From Clostridiaceae bacterium (GTDB lineage: Bacteria > Bacillota > Clostridia > Oscillospirales > Acutalibacteraceae), in contig JAEEHZ010000130.1 of assembly GCA_016281115.1 (NCBI GenBank), positions 1-21,545 of the forward strand: a stretch of DNA of 21,545 nucleotides, read 5' to 3'. How positions within the stretch are numbered: position 1 is the stretch's first letter; each line of letters opens with the position of its first letter. This document shows positions 1-7,424 of the stretch, piece by piece. The translations under genes and the position numbers were made by a program. Below the pieces are notes generated by a model, which was not told where the DNA came from, made no database searches, and saw nothing but the letters and a program-made list of their open reading frames with translations.

Positions 1-1
1 G

Positions 2-499
2 ATATGTTCGCTTTCAAAAACGGCGGGGTTTACGGGCACGAGACTCGGCTATACCGTTATTCCCAAAGCGCTTCGCCGCTTTAATATGAGTTTTAACGAA
101 ATGTGGGTAAGGAACCGCACGACCAAAACCAACGGCGTTTCTTTTATTATTCAGAAAGGCGGTGCGGCGGTTTTTACCGACGAAGGGCAGAAGGAAATAA
201 AGGAAAACATAGCGTATTATAAAGAAAATGCCAAGATTTTAATGCGGGTTTTAGATGAGTGCGGCATAGAATATACGGGCGGGGTAAACGCGCCGTATAT
301 CTGGCTTAAATGCCCGAAAGGTCTTGACGGTTGGGCGTTTTTCGATTTACTTCTTAACGAAATCCAAGTCGTCGGAACTCCCGGCGAAGGGTTCGGGGAT
401 TGCGGCGAAGGGTTTTTCCGTTTTTCGACCTTCGGTAGCAGAGAAGATACCCTGGAAGCGGCAGATCGACTTAAAAGTTTATTGCGTGAAATTTTATAA
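2..499 (+). CDS. dapL: LL-diaminopimelate aminotransferase, C-terminal part (5' end cut by the window)
   Basis: PLP fold-I aminotransferase that converts tetrahydrodipicolinate to LL-diaminopimelate in one step, for lysine and peptidoglycan synthesis in the cytoplasm. The frame is open from base 2, upstream of the first ATG (86), and carries the family's PLP-lysine segment: SKTAGFTGTR, with the Lys codon at 17-19. This is followed by GYTVIPK, NEMW, NGVSFIIQKG, GGVNAPYIWLK, the VVGTPGEGFG loop and the FRFSTFGSRE motif near the C terminus. These are characteristic of DapL rather than of a general aspartate aminotransferase. About 165 residues are present out of roughly 400 usual for the family. 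It is a housekeeping gene, separated from the polysaccharide operon by its own terminator, and its base composition is richer in GC than the genes that follow (30 of 60 in 241-300). It probably marks the conserved left flank of the locus. Confidence 0.93.
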   Translation: MCSLSKTAGFTGTRLGYTVIPKALRRFNMSFNEMWVRNRTTKTNGVSFIIQKGGAAVFTDEGQKEIKENIAYYKENAKILMRVLDECGIEYTGGVNAPYIWLKCPKGLDGWAFFDLLLNEIQVVGTPGEGFGDCGEGFFRFSTFGSREDTLEAADRLKSLLREIL

Positions 500-518
500 G
501 AATCAAACGGCAAAAGGT

Positions 519-546
519 ACCCGCCTGCAACAGCAGGCGGGTTTTT
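519..546 (+). terminator. Rho-independent terminator after dapL
   Basis: A perfect 10-bp stem (519-528 paired with 533-542; arm ACCCGCCTGC) with a 4-base AACA loop is followed directly by a short T run (543-546). It lies 20 bases after the dapL stop. The stem is very GC-rich against its AT-rich surroundings. It should isolate dapL transcription from the operon that starts further right. Confidence 0.92.
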
Positions 547-679
547 CGTTGTCCCAAAGTTGGTTTAGACAGGTGTGCGCCTTATTACCGTTTTAAAAAT
601 CAGATAAATTTTTCTGTTTTTTTTATACAAAACACCTCTTTACCGTTTGAAAATGAATTCTATATTTGTGCAAAACATA

Positions 680-708
680 TTGACTTTTCAGTGCCGTAAT
701 GATATACT
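680..708 (+). promoter_or_regulatory. Sigma-A type promoter for the polysaccharide operon
   Basis: The -35 box TTGACT (680-685) and -10 box TATACT (703-708) are separated by exactly 17 bases. Each box differs from consensus (TTGACA, TATAAT) at one position. Transcription would begin near 715. It is the only strong promoter candidate seen between the dapL terminator and the first gene of the cluster, so it probably drives the long operon starting at 808. Confidence 0.8.
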
Positions 709-807
709 TTATAAATACGAGTATACGTTTACTAATATGAGCGTGTACCGAACTGCGGTCGAAAAGTAGACCCTTAGATTGAATTTTTTATTGCGGTATA
801 GAAAAAC
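709..807 (+). other. 5' leader of the operon, and the gene-free stretch around it
   Basis: From 547 to 807 there is no convincing gene. The leader after the promoter is about 93 bases. It holds an imperfect palindrome AGTATACGTTTACT (720-733; one mismatched pair in each half) just past the likely start site, which could be an operator. It also holds a short hairpin ACCG/CGGT (747-750 with 756-759, 5-base loop), and a 10-codon reading frame at 737-769 with no ribosome binding site. No known riboswitch is recognised. The first gene's ATG at 808 has no clear Shine-Dalgarno sequence in front of it. All functional readings of this leader are tentative. Confidence 0.35.
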
Positions 808-2049
808 ATGTTTGTAAAAAATGATTTAAAGCCATTTTCAAAAAAGATTTATTTGTCGTCTCCTACCATGCACGGGGAAGAACTTAAATATATGACCGAA
901 GCTTTTCGCACCAACTGGATGAGCACGCTCGGTGAAAATATAAACGAAGTAGAAAGAATCGCCGCAGAAAAGGCAGGCGTTAAATATGCGGTGGGGCTTT
1001 CGTGTTGTACCGCCGCACTGCACTTATGCGTTAAGTTCGCGGGGGAAAAATTGTACGGGAGGTCGCATACAAGTCACGGCGTTTTGGAAGGCAAAAGAGT
1101 TTTTTGTTCCGATATGACTTTTGCCGCAACGCTTAACCCCGTTGTATACGAAGGGGGCATCCCGATTTTTATCGATACCGAAAAAGAATCGTGGAATATG
1201 GATCCCGTTGCACTCGAAAGAGCGTTTGAAACTTATCCCGACGTGAAGTTGGTCGTTTGTGCGGAACTATACGGTTTCCCCGGCAGAATAGACGCAATAA
1301 AACGGATTTGTGAAAAATACGGCGCATTACTTATAGAAGATGCGGCGGAAGCGTTGGGGGCAACTCTTTACGGCAAACAATGCGGTTCGTTCGGAGATTA
1401 TGCCGCAATAAGTTATAACGGAAACAAAATAATTACGGGCAGTAGCGGCGGGTGTTTGCTCACCGACGATATTGAGGTTGCGCAAAAAGCAAGAAAGTTG
1501 TCCACACAGGCAAGAGAAAATGCGCCTTGGTATCAGCATGAAGAAGTGGGATACAATTATCGTTTATCGAACGTTATTGCGGGCGTCGTTCGCGGGCAAT
1601 ATCCTTACTTGGAAGAGCATATTGCACAGAAAAAAGCCGTTTATGAACGGTATGAGGAAGGGCTTAAAGATTTGCCCGTAAAAATGAATCCGATAACGGA
1701 AGGAACGGAACCGAATTACTGGCTTTCCGCAATTACGATAAACGAAAAGTATATGTGTAGGCAAGTCCGTAACGAAACAGAGGCAACTTATACGAAAGAG
1801 GAAGGTAAGACTTGCCCTACGGAGATATTAGAAAAACTTGCGGCAATAAATGCGGAGGGACGCCCCATATGGAAACCCATGCATATGCAACCTATTTACA
1901 GAGGCAATCCTTTCGTTACGGTTGACCATGCGGGATCAGTCGGAGAAGATATATTTGGCAGGGGGCTGTGCTTACCTTCCGACAATAAAATGACGGCAGA
2001 ACAACAATCAATAATTATCGAAACGATAAAAGATTGTTTTTCAGCATAA
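808..2049 (+). CDS. pglE: PglE-like UDP-4-keto-sugar aminotransferase (DegT/DnrJ/EryC1/StrS family)
   Basis: A PLP-dependent enzyme that transfers an amino group, usually from glutamate, to the C4 keto group of a nucleotide-linked 4-keto-6-deoxy sugar in the cytoplasm. The 413-residue protein begins with KIYLSSPTMHGEELKY and carries LIEDAAEALGA (175-185), with the PLP-phosphate and ring contacts of the family. The Schiff-base lysine is K207 in NGNKIIT, followed by GSSGGC. STQAREN and GYNYRLSN closely resemble Campylobacter PglE, as do the C-terminal RPIWKPMHMQPIYRG and GLCLPS segments. An in-frame TAG at 799-801 excludes a longer start; the ATG at 808 lacks a clear Shine-Dalgarno site, but starting there keeps the normal N terminus. 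It is the first gene of the operon and is followed after 13 bases by a PglD-like acetyltransferase. That pairing supports synthesis of a 4-acetamido sugar such as a bacillosamine-type residue. The exact substrate is inferred. Confidence 0.9.
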   Translation: MFVKNDLKPFSKKIYLSSPTMHGEELKYMTEAFRTNWMSTLGENINEVERIAAEKAGVKYAVGLSCCTAALHLCVKFAGEKLYGRSHTSHGVLEGKRVFCSDMTFAATLNPVVYEGGIPIFIDTEKESWNMDPVALERAFETYPDVKLVVCAELYGFPGRIDAIKRICEKYGALLIEDAAEALGATLYGKQCGSFGDYAAISYNGNKIITGSSGGCLLTDDIEVAQKARKLSTQARENAPWYQHEEVGYNYRLSNVIAGVVRGQYPYLEEHIAQKKAVYERYEEGLKDLPVKMNPITEGTEPNYWLSAITINEKYMCRQVRNETEATYTKEEGKTCPTEILEKLAAINAEGRPIWKPMHMQPIYRGNPFVTVDHAGSVGEDIFGRGLCLPSDNKMTAEQQSIIIETIKDCFSA

Positions 2050-2062
2050 CGTAAACCTGGGT

Positions 2063-2677
2063 ATGGATAACATGGCAAAGAACAAATTAGTTATCATAGG
2101 GAACGGCGGGCACGGAAAGGTGTGTGCCGATATTGCTTTACAAAAATATGATGAAGTAAAATTTTTAGACGACAATGATAGCACAGATAGTATCGGGCGA
2201 GTATCGGATTATTATAAATACACTGAAGAATACGATTTCTTCGTTGCAATAGGGAATAATTCTGTCAGGGAAAGAATTTCGTCCGAACTTAAAGGAGCGA
2301 ACATTGTTTCTTTGGTCCATAATGATGCCGTCGTGGCAAAAGATGTAAAAATCGGTATCGGTACGGTCGTTATGGCTGGAGCAGTTATCAATCCCGACGT
2401 TAAAATAGGTAGAGGGTGCATAGTAAATACTTGCAGTTCTTTGGATCACAGCGACGAAGTGGGTGATTTTTCGCACATATCCGTAGGTGCGCACGTTGCT
2501 GGTGACGTTAAAATAGGGAAAAAAGTTACGGTCGGCGCAGGAGCGATAGTTATCAACAACATAACGGTATGCGACGAGTGTTTTTTGGGAGCGGGAGCCG
2601 TTTTGGTTGCAAATGCGAATATCAAAGGATTGTATACGGGAGTGCCCGCAAAACTGAAAAGGGGTGAAACGATATGA
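2063..2677 (+). CDS. pglD: PglD/NeuD-like sugar N-acetyltransferase
   Basis: Predicted acetyl-CoA-dependent acetyltransferase that acetylates the 4-amino group produced by the preceding aminotransferase. The 204-residue length fits PglD. An N-terminal Rossmann-like half starts LVIIGNGGHGKV (9-20), where PglD binds the UDP-sugar, and YDFFVAIGNN (57-66) follows. The second half is a left-handed beta-helix of hexapeptide repeats (VKIGIG, VKIGRG, VKIGKK, VTVGAG). The expected catalytic His lies in SSLDHSDEVGDFSH (H129) and the family ending is YTGVPAKLKRG. ATG codons at 2063 and 2072 are both possible; the second begins MAKNKLVIIG. The stop overlaps the next start in ATGA, which implies translational coupling. 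NeuD-type O-acetylation of another sugar is the alternative, but the neighbouring PglE-like gene favours the PglD role. Confidence 0.87.
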   Translation: MDNMAKNKLVIIGNGGHGKVCADIALQKYDEVKFLDDNDSTDSIGRVSDYYKYTEEYDFFVAIGNNSVRERISSELKGANIVSLVHNDAVVAKDVKIGIGTVVMAGAVINPDVKIGRGCIVNTCSSLDHSDEVGDFSHISVGAHVAGDVKIGKKVTVGAGAIVINNITVCDECFLGAGAVLVANANIKGLYTGVPAKLKRGETI

Positions 2678-3336
2678 AAATAATGATAATAGCACCGCAT
2701 GCGGACGACGAAGTTATAGGCGTAGGCGGAACGATATTAAAAAATATTTTTTGCGGTAACGAAGTTTACGTATGCGTGGTTACGCGTGGAACGTATCCGT
2801 TGTTCTCGGACGAATTTATGAAAAATCTCCGGCAAGAAACTATTGACTGTCATAAGATCATGGGCGTCAAAAAGACGTTTTTTTTGGAATTTCCGTCTGT
2901 GACTTTGGAAGAGAAACACAGGTTTGAAGTAAATGATGCGATTCTTGATACGATAAAAGAAGTGTGTCCCGACGAAGTATATATACCGCATCACGGGGAT
3001 ATGCAAAAAGATCATCAGATAGTTGCGGAAGCCTGTATGGTTGCATTGAGACCTAAATACGAGTTTGCTCCTAAAAAAATATTCGCTTACGAAACCTTGT
3101 CTGAAACGGGATGGAATATTCCGTGTGTTCAGAACGAGTTTATTCCCAACGTGTTCGTCGATATATCGGACTTTCTTGAGAAGAAAATCGAAATGTTAAA
3201 AATTTATAAGTCTCAATTAGCGAATTTCCCAAACGCCCGTTCGGTCGAAGCGGTTGAATCCTTGGCAAAATTTCGCGGAGCATTGATGAATTTGAAAGCG
3301 GCGGAAGCGTTTATGCTTATAAGGGAAATCAATTGA
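2674..3336 (+). CDS. PIG-L (LmbE) family zinc-dependent deacetylase
   Basis: Members of this family remove N-acetyl groups from amino sugars or related compounds, as in GlcNAc-PI de-N-acetylase, MshB and BshB. In this 220-residue protein the signature is APHADDE (residues 7-13): H9 and D12 match zinc ligands and D11 the general base, with Ala replacing the usual Pro. The third zinc ligand should be H114 in KDHQ, downstream of IPHHGD. No signal peptide or membrane segment is visible, so it probably acts in the cytoplasm on a nucleotide- or lipid-linked sugar. AAGGGGTG (2659-2666) is a good ribosome binding site, and the start overlaps the PglD-like stop by four bases. Its place between an N-acetyltransferase and the priming transferase is suggestive: it may free an amine for another substituent. 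That role is inference. Confidence 0.87.
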   Translation: MKIMIIAPHADDEVIGVGGTILKNIFCGNEVYVCVVTRGTYPLFSDEFMKNLRQETIDCHKIMGVKKTFFLEFPSVTLEEKHRFEVNDAILDTIKEVCPDEVYIPHHGDMQKDHQIVAEACMVALRPKYEFAPKKIFAYETLSETGWNIPCVQNEFIPNVFVDISDFLEKKIEMLKIYKSQLANFPNARSVEAVESLAKFRGALMNLKAAEAFMLIREIN

Positions 3337-3342
3337 AAGAGC

Positions 3343-3957
3343 ATGTATAGGGTTATAAAACGATTATTTGATTTCATACTGGCTGGTTTATTGTTTATTA
3401 TAATTATCCCGTTTTTCGTTGTTTTGATGGTTGTTGTTTTTTTCAGCGTAGGGCATCCGATTTTTTTTACACAGATAAGAAGCGGCAAGAACCGAAAGCA
3501 ATTCAAACTAGTTAAGTTCAGGACTATGACTGATAAAAAAGACGAAAACGGTGTCCTTTTGCCCGACGAACAACGCGTTACCAAGGTCGGCAGATTTATG
3601 AGGTCGACGTCTATCGACGAATTGCCCGAATTGTTCAATATAATTTCCGGGAAAATGTCGATAATAGGTCCTCGTCCCTTGCCGCCGGAATACGACGAAT
3701 ATTATAAAGACGAAGAATTGATAAGATTTAGAGTCAGACCGGGGTTAATTCCTCCGGATTCTCTTGACGAAACGGCGTTTATTTCGTGGGACGATCAGTT
3801 TAGGTACGAATCGGAATATGCGAAAAAATTGAAATTCGGATCGGACGTCAAAATCTTTTTCCATACGTTTAGGATGCTGTTTAAAAGAAGTAGCGATAAT
3901 TACGGAGAATATGTACGTAAGCCTTTGTGCGAGGAAAGGAAGAATGGTGTTAAATAA
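3343..3957 (+). CDS. PglC-like polyprenyl-phosphate phosphoglycosyl transferase (initiating sugar transferase)
   Basis: Monotopic phosphoglycosyl transferase of the bacterial sugar transferase family. It moves a sugar-1-phosphate from a UDP-sugar to undecaprenyl phosphate at the inner face of the membrane and so starts each repeat unit. The 204 residues match the small PglC form rather than the larger WbaP form. The hydrophobic re-entrant helix lies at about 8-34, KFRTM at 58-62 and the catalytic Asp-Glu pair at D92-E93 in STSIDELPELFN. MSIIGPRPLPPEY (105-117) and VRPG (131-134) follow. After VRPG the usual segment of the T-G-x-x-Q-V-N-G-R type is replaced by LIPPDSLDETAFISWDDQF, so this is a sequence variant of the family. 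A 6-base gap separates it from the deacetylase gene, and it overlaps the next gene by 14 bases. The PglE/PglD-like neighbours suggest a diacetamido-sugar phosphate substrate. Confidence 0.9.
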   Translation: MYRVIKRLFDFILAGLLFIIIIPFFVVLMVVVFFSVGHPIFFTQIRSGKNRKQFKLVKFRTMTDKKDENGVLLPDEQRVTKVGRFMRSTSIDELPELFNIISGKMSIIGPRPLPPEYDEYYKDEELIRFRVRPGLIPPDSLDETAFISWDDQFRYESEYAKKLKFGSDVKIFFHTFRMLFKRSSDNYGEYVRKPLCEERKNGVK

Positions 3958-5170
3958 GGACGGAATATTGTATATCAAAAAGAAATACGGCCTACCTTGC
4001 TACGTTTTCAATGAAGACGAGTTCGTACGGAATTACCTTAAATTTGAAAACTGTTTGAAAACCCGATATGCAAATTATAAAATCGCTCTTTCGTATAAAA
4101 CTAATTACGCCCCTAAGATATGTACGATAGTTAAAGATATGGGCGGATACGCAGAAGTGGTATCGGATATGGAATACGATATCGCAAGAAAAATCGGTTA
4201 TTCCAACGATAAAATAATTTATAACGGACCGTATAAAGGGATTGCTTTTGACGAGCATTTGCTTAACGGCGGAATACTTAATGCGGACAATCTGACGGAA
4301 ATAGACAGAATTATTGATTTGGCTAACCGTAACGAAAAATTATTAAAGGTCGGCATCAGAGTTAATATTTCGGTCGGACAGAAATTTATCTCGCGTTTCG
4401 GTATAGACGAAGACTCCGAAGATTTGAAAATTGCGGCGAAAAAATTGTCTTCGTGTAAATACACGAAACTTGTCGGTCTGCATTGCCATATCGGACAAGC
4501 CCGTGGGATAGAGGCGTGGAAAACGAGGACCTTGAAAATGGTAGAGATTGCAGACAGATTTATTGATGGGGTACCGGAGTTTATCGATTTGGGGAGCGGA
4601 ATGTTTGGAGACGTAGAGGACGCCTTATTGAAACAATTTGCATGTAAAGTTCCCTCGTATGAAGAGTATGCCGAAGTAACAGCCAAAATATTTGCAGAAC
4701 ATTATCAAGAAGTCGATAACGATAAAAAACCGATATTGTTTACCGAACCCGGAACGACGCTTGATAACAGATACGTGAAATTGATTGCGGAGATAGATTC
4801 CATCAAACAGATCAAAAACAAGTTTTTTGCGGTAACGAACTGTTCTTTTCATAATCTGGGGGATGTCTGTTGTTCGGTGAAATTGCCCGTTGAGATAATA
4901 CACGGTTCGGCAACCGCCGCATATTACGACAATATAGATTTGGTAGGATATACTTGTTTAGAGAGGGACGTTCCGTATAAAGATTTCAGCGGAAAACTCG
5001 GGAAAGGAGATTTTGTGGTTTTCGGCAACGTAGGAGGATATTCCAACGTTTGCAAACCCCCGTTTATTCTTCCTCAATGCGCAATGATAGGAATAAAGGA
5101 AGGAGAGACGTATCTGATAAAGAGACGGGAAACTACTGAGGATATACTGTCTACTTATGTGATTGGGTAA
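3944..5170 (+). CDS. PLP-dependent fold-III amino-acid decarboxylase (diaminopimelate/ornithine decarboxylase superfamily)
   Basis: Predicted to decarboxylate an amino acid to an amine, or to act on another D- or L-amino acid, in the cytoplasm. I chose ATG 3944 (408 residues) over 3911 because GAGGAAAGG (3931-3939) sits just upstream and the family N terminus YGLPCYVFNEDEF follows; the first 14 bases overlap the previous gene. Visible motifs are SYKTN with the PLP lysine K52, EVVSDMEYD (71-79), NGPYK (94-98), GLHCHIG (178-184), LGSGMFGD (216-223), EPG (268-270), YTCLERD (336-342) and FGNVGGYSN (360-368). The first domain is therefore an alanine-racemase-like barrel and the second a beta domain carrying the Cys of the second subunit. 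The EPG motif is followed by Thr, whereas diaminopimelate decarboxylases have EPGR, so diaminopimelate is unlikely as substrate. dapL nearby is a coincidence of flank rather than one pathway, in my reading. The actual substrate is unknown. Confidence 0.85.
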   Translation: MVLNKDGILYIKKKYGLPCYVFNEDEFVRNYLKFENCLKTRYANYKIALSYKTNYAPKICTIVKDMGGYAEVVSDMEYDIARKIGYSNDKIIYNGPYKGIAFDEHLLNGGILNADNLTEIDRIIDLANRNEKLLKVGIRVNISVGQKFISRFGIDEDSEDLKIAAKKLSSCKYTKLVGLHCHIGQARGIEAWKTRTLKMVEIADRFIDGVPEFIDLGSGMFGDVEDALLKQFACKVPSYEEYAEVTAKIFAEHYQEVDNDKKPILFTEPGTTLDNRYVKLIAEIDSIKQIKNKFFAVTNCSFHNLGDVCCSVKLPVEIIHGSATAAYYDNIDLVGYTCLERDVPYKDFSGKLGKGDFVVFGNVGGYSNVCKPPFILPQCAMIGIKEGETYLIKRRETTEDILSTYVIG

Positions 5171-5175
5171 TCAAT

Positions 5176-6240
5176 ATGAAAGAATTGAAGGTCTTAATTA
5201 CGGCGGCAGGATCGCCGTCGGCTCCGGGATTGATAAAATGTTTAAAGAATAACGGAGAAAGAGAGATATCGGTAATCGGTGCGGATATGAGCGCCGACGC
5301 AACTATCAGGCAGATGGTTGACAGAGTTTATAGAGTTTCCGCAGTTACTTCCGCAACATACGTCGACGAGTTGATGACAATTTGTAAGAGTGAAAGAGTG
5401 GACGTCTTAATACCAGGGATTTCTCAGGAATTGTTGAAATTACAGGAAAGAGTCGGTGATTTTGAAAGAATCGGAACGAAAGTGTCGATTTCTAAAGGAG
5501 ACGGTTTAGCAATCGCCAACAGTAAAGCCAGACTTTACGAATTTATGAAATGCGAAGGATTTGAAACGCCGAATTTTTTAATCGTTCATAGTTTAAGTGA
5601 ATTCGAAGAGGGTTGTAAAAAGATCGGCTATCCGAATAATCCGATTTGTATAAAGATGACGGAAGAGAGCGGGAGCAGAGGTGTCAGAATTATCGATCCC
5701 GCAAAATCGAGGTTCGATGTTTTTGCGGGAGAAAAGCCCAATTCGTTTTTTACCACTTATGCCGATATGGTGTCTATACTGTCCGAAGCAAGAGAATTTC
5801 CCGAACTGATGGTGATGGACTACCTTCCGGGAGAAGAATATTCCGTTGATTTGTTGGCAGAAAATGGTGAAACTCTTTATATTTGCGGCAGGGAAAGCAA
5901 TAGAATAATCGCCAGTATTCCGCAAGAGGCGACGTTGTCTTACAACGAAGAAGCGTACAGAATTTCAAAAGATATCGTAAAGGCGTTGAAACTTGACGGA
6001 AATGTCGATTTGGATTTTAAATTCGACAAGAACGGACGTCCTAAACTGATGGAAATAAATCCGAGATTAGCGGCAACTCTTTCGGTCATTGCGGCAGGAG
6101 GGATGAATCTGCTGTATCTGCGTATAAAACAACTGTTAAATGAAAAAATGCCGACGGTCAACGTTAATTACGGCGTAAAATTAAAAAGAAGATATCACGA
6201 ATTGTTTTGTGACGAAACGGGGCATGAGATTAAATTCTGA
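5176..6240 (+). CDS. ATP-grasp ligase (carbamoyl-phosphate-synthase-like / PylC-like)
   Basis: ATP-grasp enzymes activate a carboxylate as acyl phosphate and join it to an amine or other nucleophile. The 354-residue protein has an N-terminal pre-ATP-grasp Rossmann domain (about 1-110; KVLITAAGSPSAPGLIKCL, then VIGADMSADA and VLIPGISQEL). The ATP-grasp fold follows, with NSKARLYEFM (116-125), the nucleotide-binding CIKMTEESGSRGV (158-170), DYLPGEEYSVDLL (215-227), GNVDLDFKFD (275-284) and the metal-binding LMEINPRLA (291-299, with E293 and N295). The nucleotide sites therefore look intact. It starts 5 bases after the decarboxylase gene, and its TGA overlaps the next ATG by one base. Placed after a decarboxylase and before an aldolase, it is a candidate for attaching a carboxylic acid or amine to a sugar. 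The acceptor cannot be read from sequence. Confidence 0.87.
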   Translation: MKELKVLITAAGSPSAPGLIKCLKNNGEREISVIGADMSADATIRQMVDRVYRVSAVTSATYVDELMTICKSERVDVLIPGISQELLKLQERVGDFERIGTKVSISKGDGLAIANSKARLYEFMKCEGFETPNFLIVHSLSEFEEGCKKIGYPNNPICIKMTEESGSRGVRIIDPAKSRFDVFAGEKPNSFFTTYADMVSILSEAREFPELMVMDYLPGEEYSVDLLAENGETLYICGRESNRIIASIPQEATLSYNEEAYRISKDIVKALKLDGNVDLDFKFDKNGRPKLMEINPRLAATLSVIAAGGMNLLYLRIKQLLNEKMPTVNVNYGVKLKRRYHELFCDETGHEIKF

Positions 6241-7424
6241 TGAAAAATAATAAGTATGCTATTTTAACGACGGTAGAAGCAAGCATGAAAGCGTTCATGT
6301 TGCCCGTTGCGTACGAGTTGAAAAAGGAAGGATTCGACGTTTCGCTGATATCCGATTTTTCGCAGGATTTTATTGACGAATACGGAAAAGATTTCAGGTG
6401 TATTCACGTAAAAATGAAAAGGGGTTTTCATTTTCTGAATACTTGTTCCGTGTTCTTTAAGTTAAAAAAGATATTCAAAAGAGAGAAGTTCGCCGTTATA
6501 GATTACGCAACGGAAAACGTTTCGTTGCCGGCGTCGTACGCAGGGGCTTGCTGTAAAATACCCGTGAGAATTTACAATCATTGGGGAGCGCGTTTCGTAG
6601 GTTTTAACGGTATAAAAAGGGTTTTATCCAAAACGATAGAAAGGCTTATAGGAAAAAAATCAACGGATATCAGGCAAGTAAGTGAAAAAAACAAGCAACT
6701 TTGCATAGATCAGGGTGTTTACAAAAGTAAGGAATGCGTGGTTTTAGGCAAAGGGGGAACAATCGGCGTAGATTTAAAACGCTTCGACGTAAATAACAAG
6801 GAAAAATATAGAGAAGAATTCAGAAAAAAATACGGTATTCCCGAAAACAGCACGGTGTTCGGTTTCGTGGGAAGAATTCAGAAAGATAAGGGTGTTAACG
6901 AACTTTTGCAGGCATACAGGAATATTTCAGACAAATATAAAGACTCTTATTTGGTTTTGATCGGACCGATAGATTCCGAAAACCCGATTTCGGCAGAAAA
7001 CCTATCGTTTGCCCAAGGTGATCCGCACATAGTTCTTACGGGGAGACTTGACAATGTAAACGAAGCTATGTGCATGATTGACGTGTTGATTCATCCGACC
7101 TACCGAGAAGGTTTCGGTATGGTTTTGCAAGAGGCGGGTGCGTTGAAAATACCTATAATTACGACCGACATAATCGGACCGTCCGAATTTATAACGAACG
7201 AATACAATGGATTGCTTATCAAACCTAAAAATTCGGAAGAGATAGAACTCGCCGTGGAAAAAATTTTGGAAAATAACAACGGAATAACGTATGCGGAAAA
7301 CTGTTATCGTTACGTTAGTGAATATTTTGAAAGGTCGATTATGCTTAAAAGGATCGTATGCGACAGAAAGAGTTTATATGGGAGGATAAGCGATGATAAA
7401 GTTAATGCTGTTAACGACAAATGA
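6240..7424 (+). CDS. GT4-family glycosyltransferase
   Basis: GT-B fold retaining glycosyltransferase, 394 residues, probably cytoplasmic or attached to the membrane, acting on the lipid-linked oligosaccharide. The C-terminal nucleotide-sugar domain shows VFGFVGRIQKDKGVNELL (206-223), HPTYREGFGMVLQEAG (285-300) and the E-x7-E pair E290/E298. IITTDIIGPSEFI and NEYNGLLIKP follow. KGGTIGVDLKRF (171-182) is the usual linker-side loop. The YREG...EA / IITTD / NGLLIKPK pattern is like PglA-type transferases, which add the second sugar to a bacillosamine-primed lipid; this would fit the PglC-like neighbour but is inference. The stop of the ATP-grasp gene overlaps its ATG by one base, and its own 3' end overlaps the aldolase gene by 32 bases. 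Confidence 0.88.
   Translation: MKNNKYAILTTVEASMKAFMLPVAYELKKEGFDVSLISDFSQDFIDEYGKDFRCIHVKMKRGFHFLNTCSVFFKLKKIFKREKFAVIDYATENVSLPASYAGACCKIPVRIYNHWGARFVGFNGIKRVLSKTIERLIGKKSTDIRQVSEKNKQLCIDQGVYKSKECVVLGKGGTIGVDLKRFDVNNKEKYREEFRKKYGIPENSTVFGFVGRIQKDKGVNELLQAYRNISDKYKDSYLVLIGPIDSENPISAENLSFAQGDPHIVLTGRLDNVNEAMCMIDVLIHPTYREGFGMVLQEAGALKIPIITTDIIGPSEFITNEYNGLLIKPKNSEEIELAVEKILENNNGITYAENCYRYVSEYFERSIMLKRIVCDRKSLYGRISDDKVNAVNDK

Noticed and set aside
593..628. A/T-rich possible hairpin followed by a T run
   Set aside because: The stem is only about four solid pairs plus A-T pairs with a bulge; the strong terminator at 519-546 already explains termination.
737..769. Ten-codon leader reading frame (ATG to TAG)
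   Set aside because: No Shine-Dalgarno site, no run of regulatory codons, and no attenuator stem following it; likely chance.
2165..2695. 176-codon open frame on the minus strand
   Set aside because: It lies wholly across the well-supported PglD-like gene and its junction, has no recognisable domain, and its composition is that of an antisense shadow.
3213..3638. 141-codon minus-strand frame
   Set aside because: Shadow of the deacetylase and phosphoglycosyl transferase genes, with no ribosome binding site or domain.
3911..3943. Upstream ATG start for the decarboxylase
   Set aside because: ATG 3944 has a strong ribosome binding site and gives the usual family N terminus.
2..5170. dapL and the decarboxylase as one lysine pathway
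   Set aside because: dapL is separated by a terminator and promoter, and the decarboxylase lacks the EPGR arginine of diaminopimelate decarboxylases.
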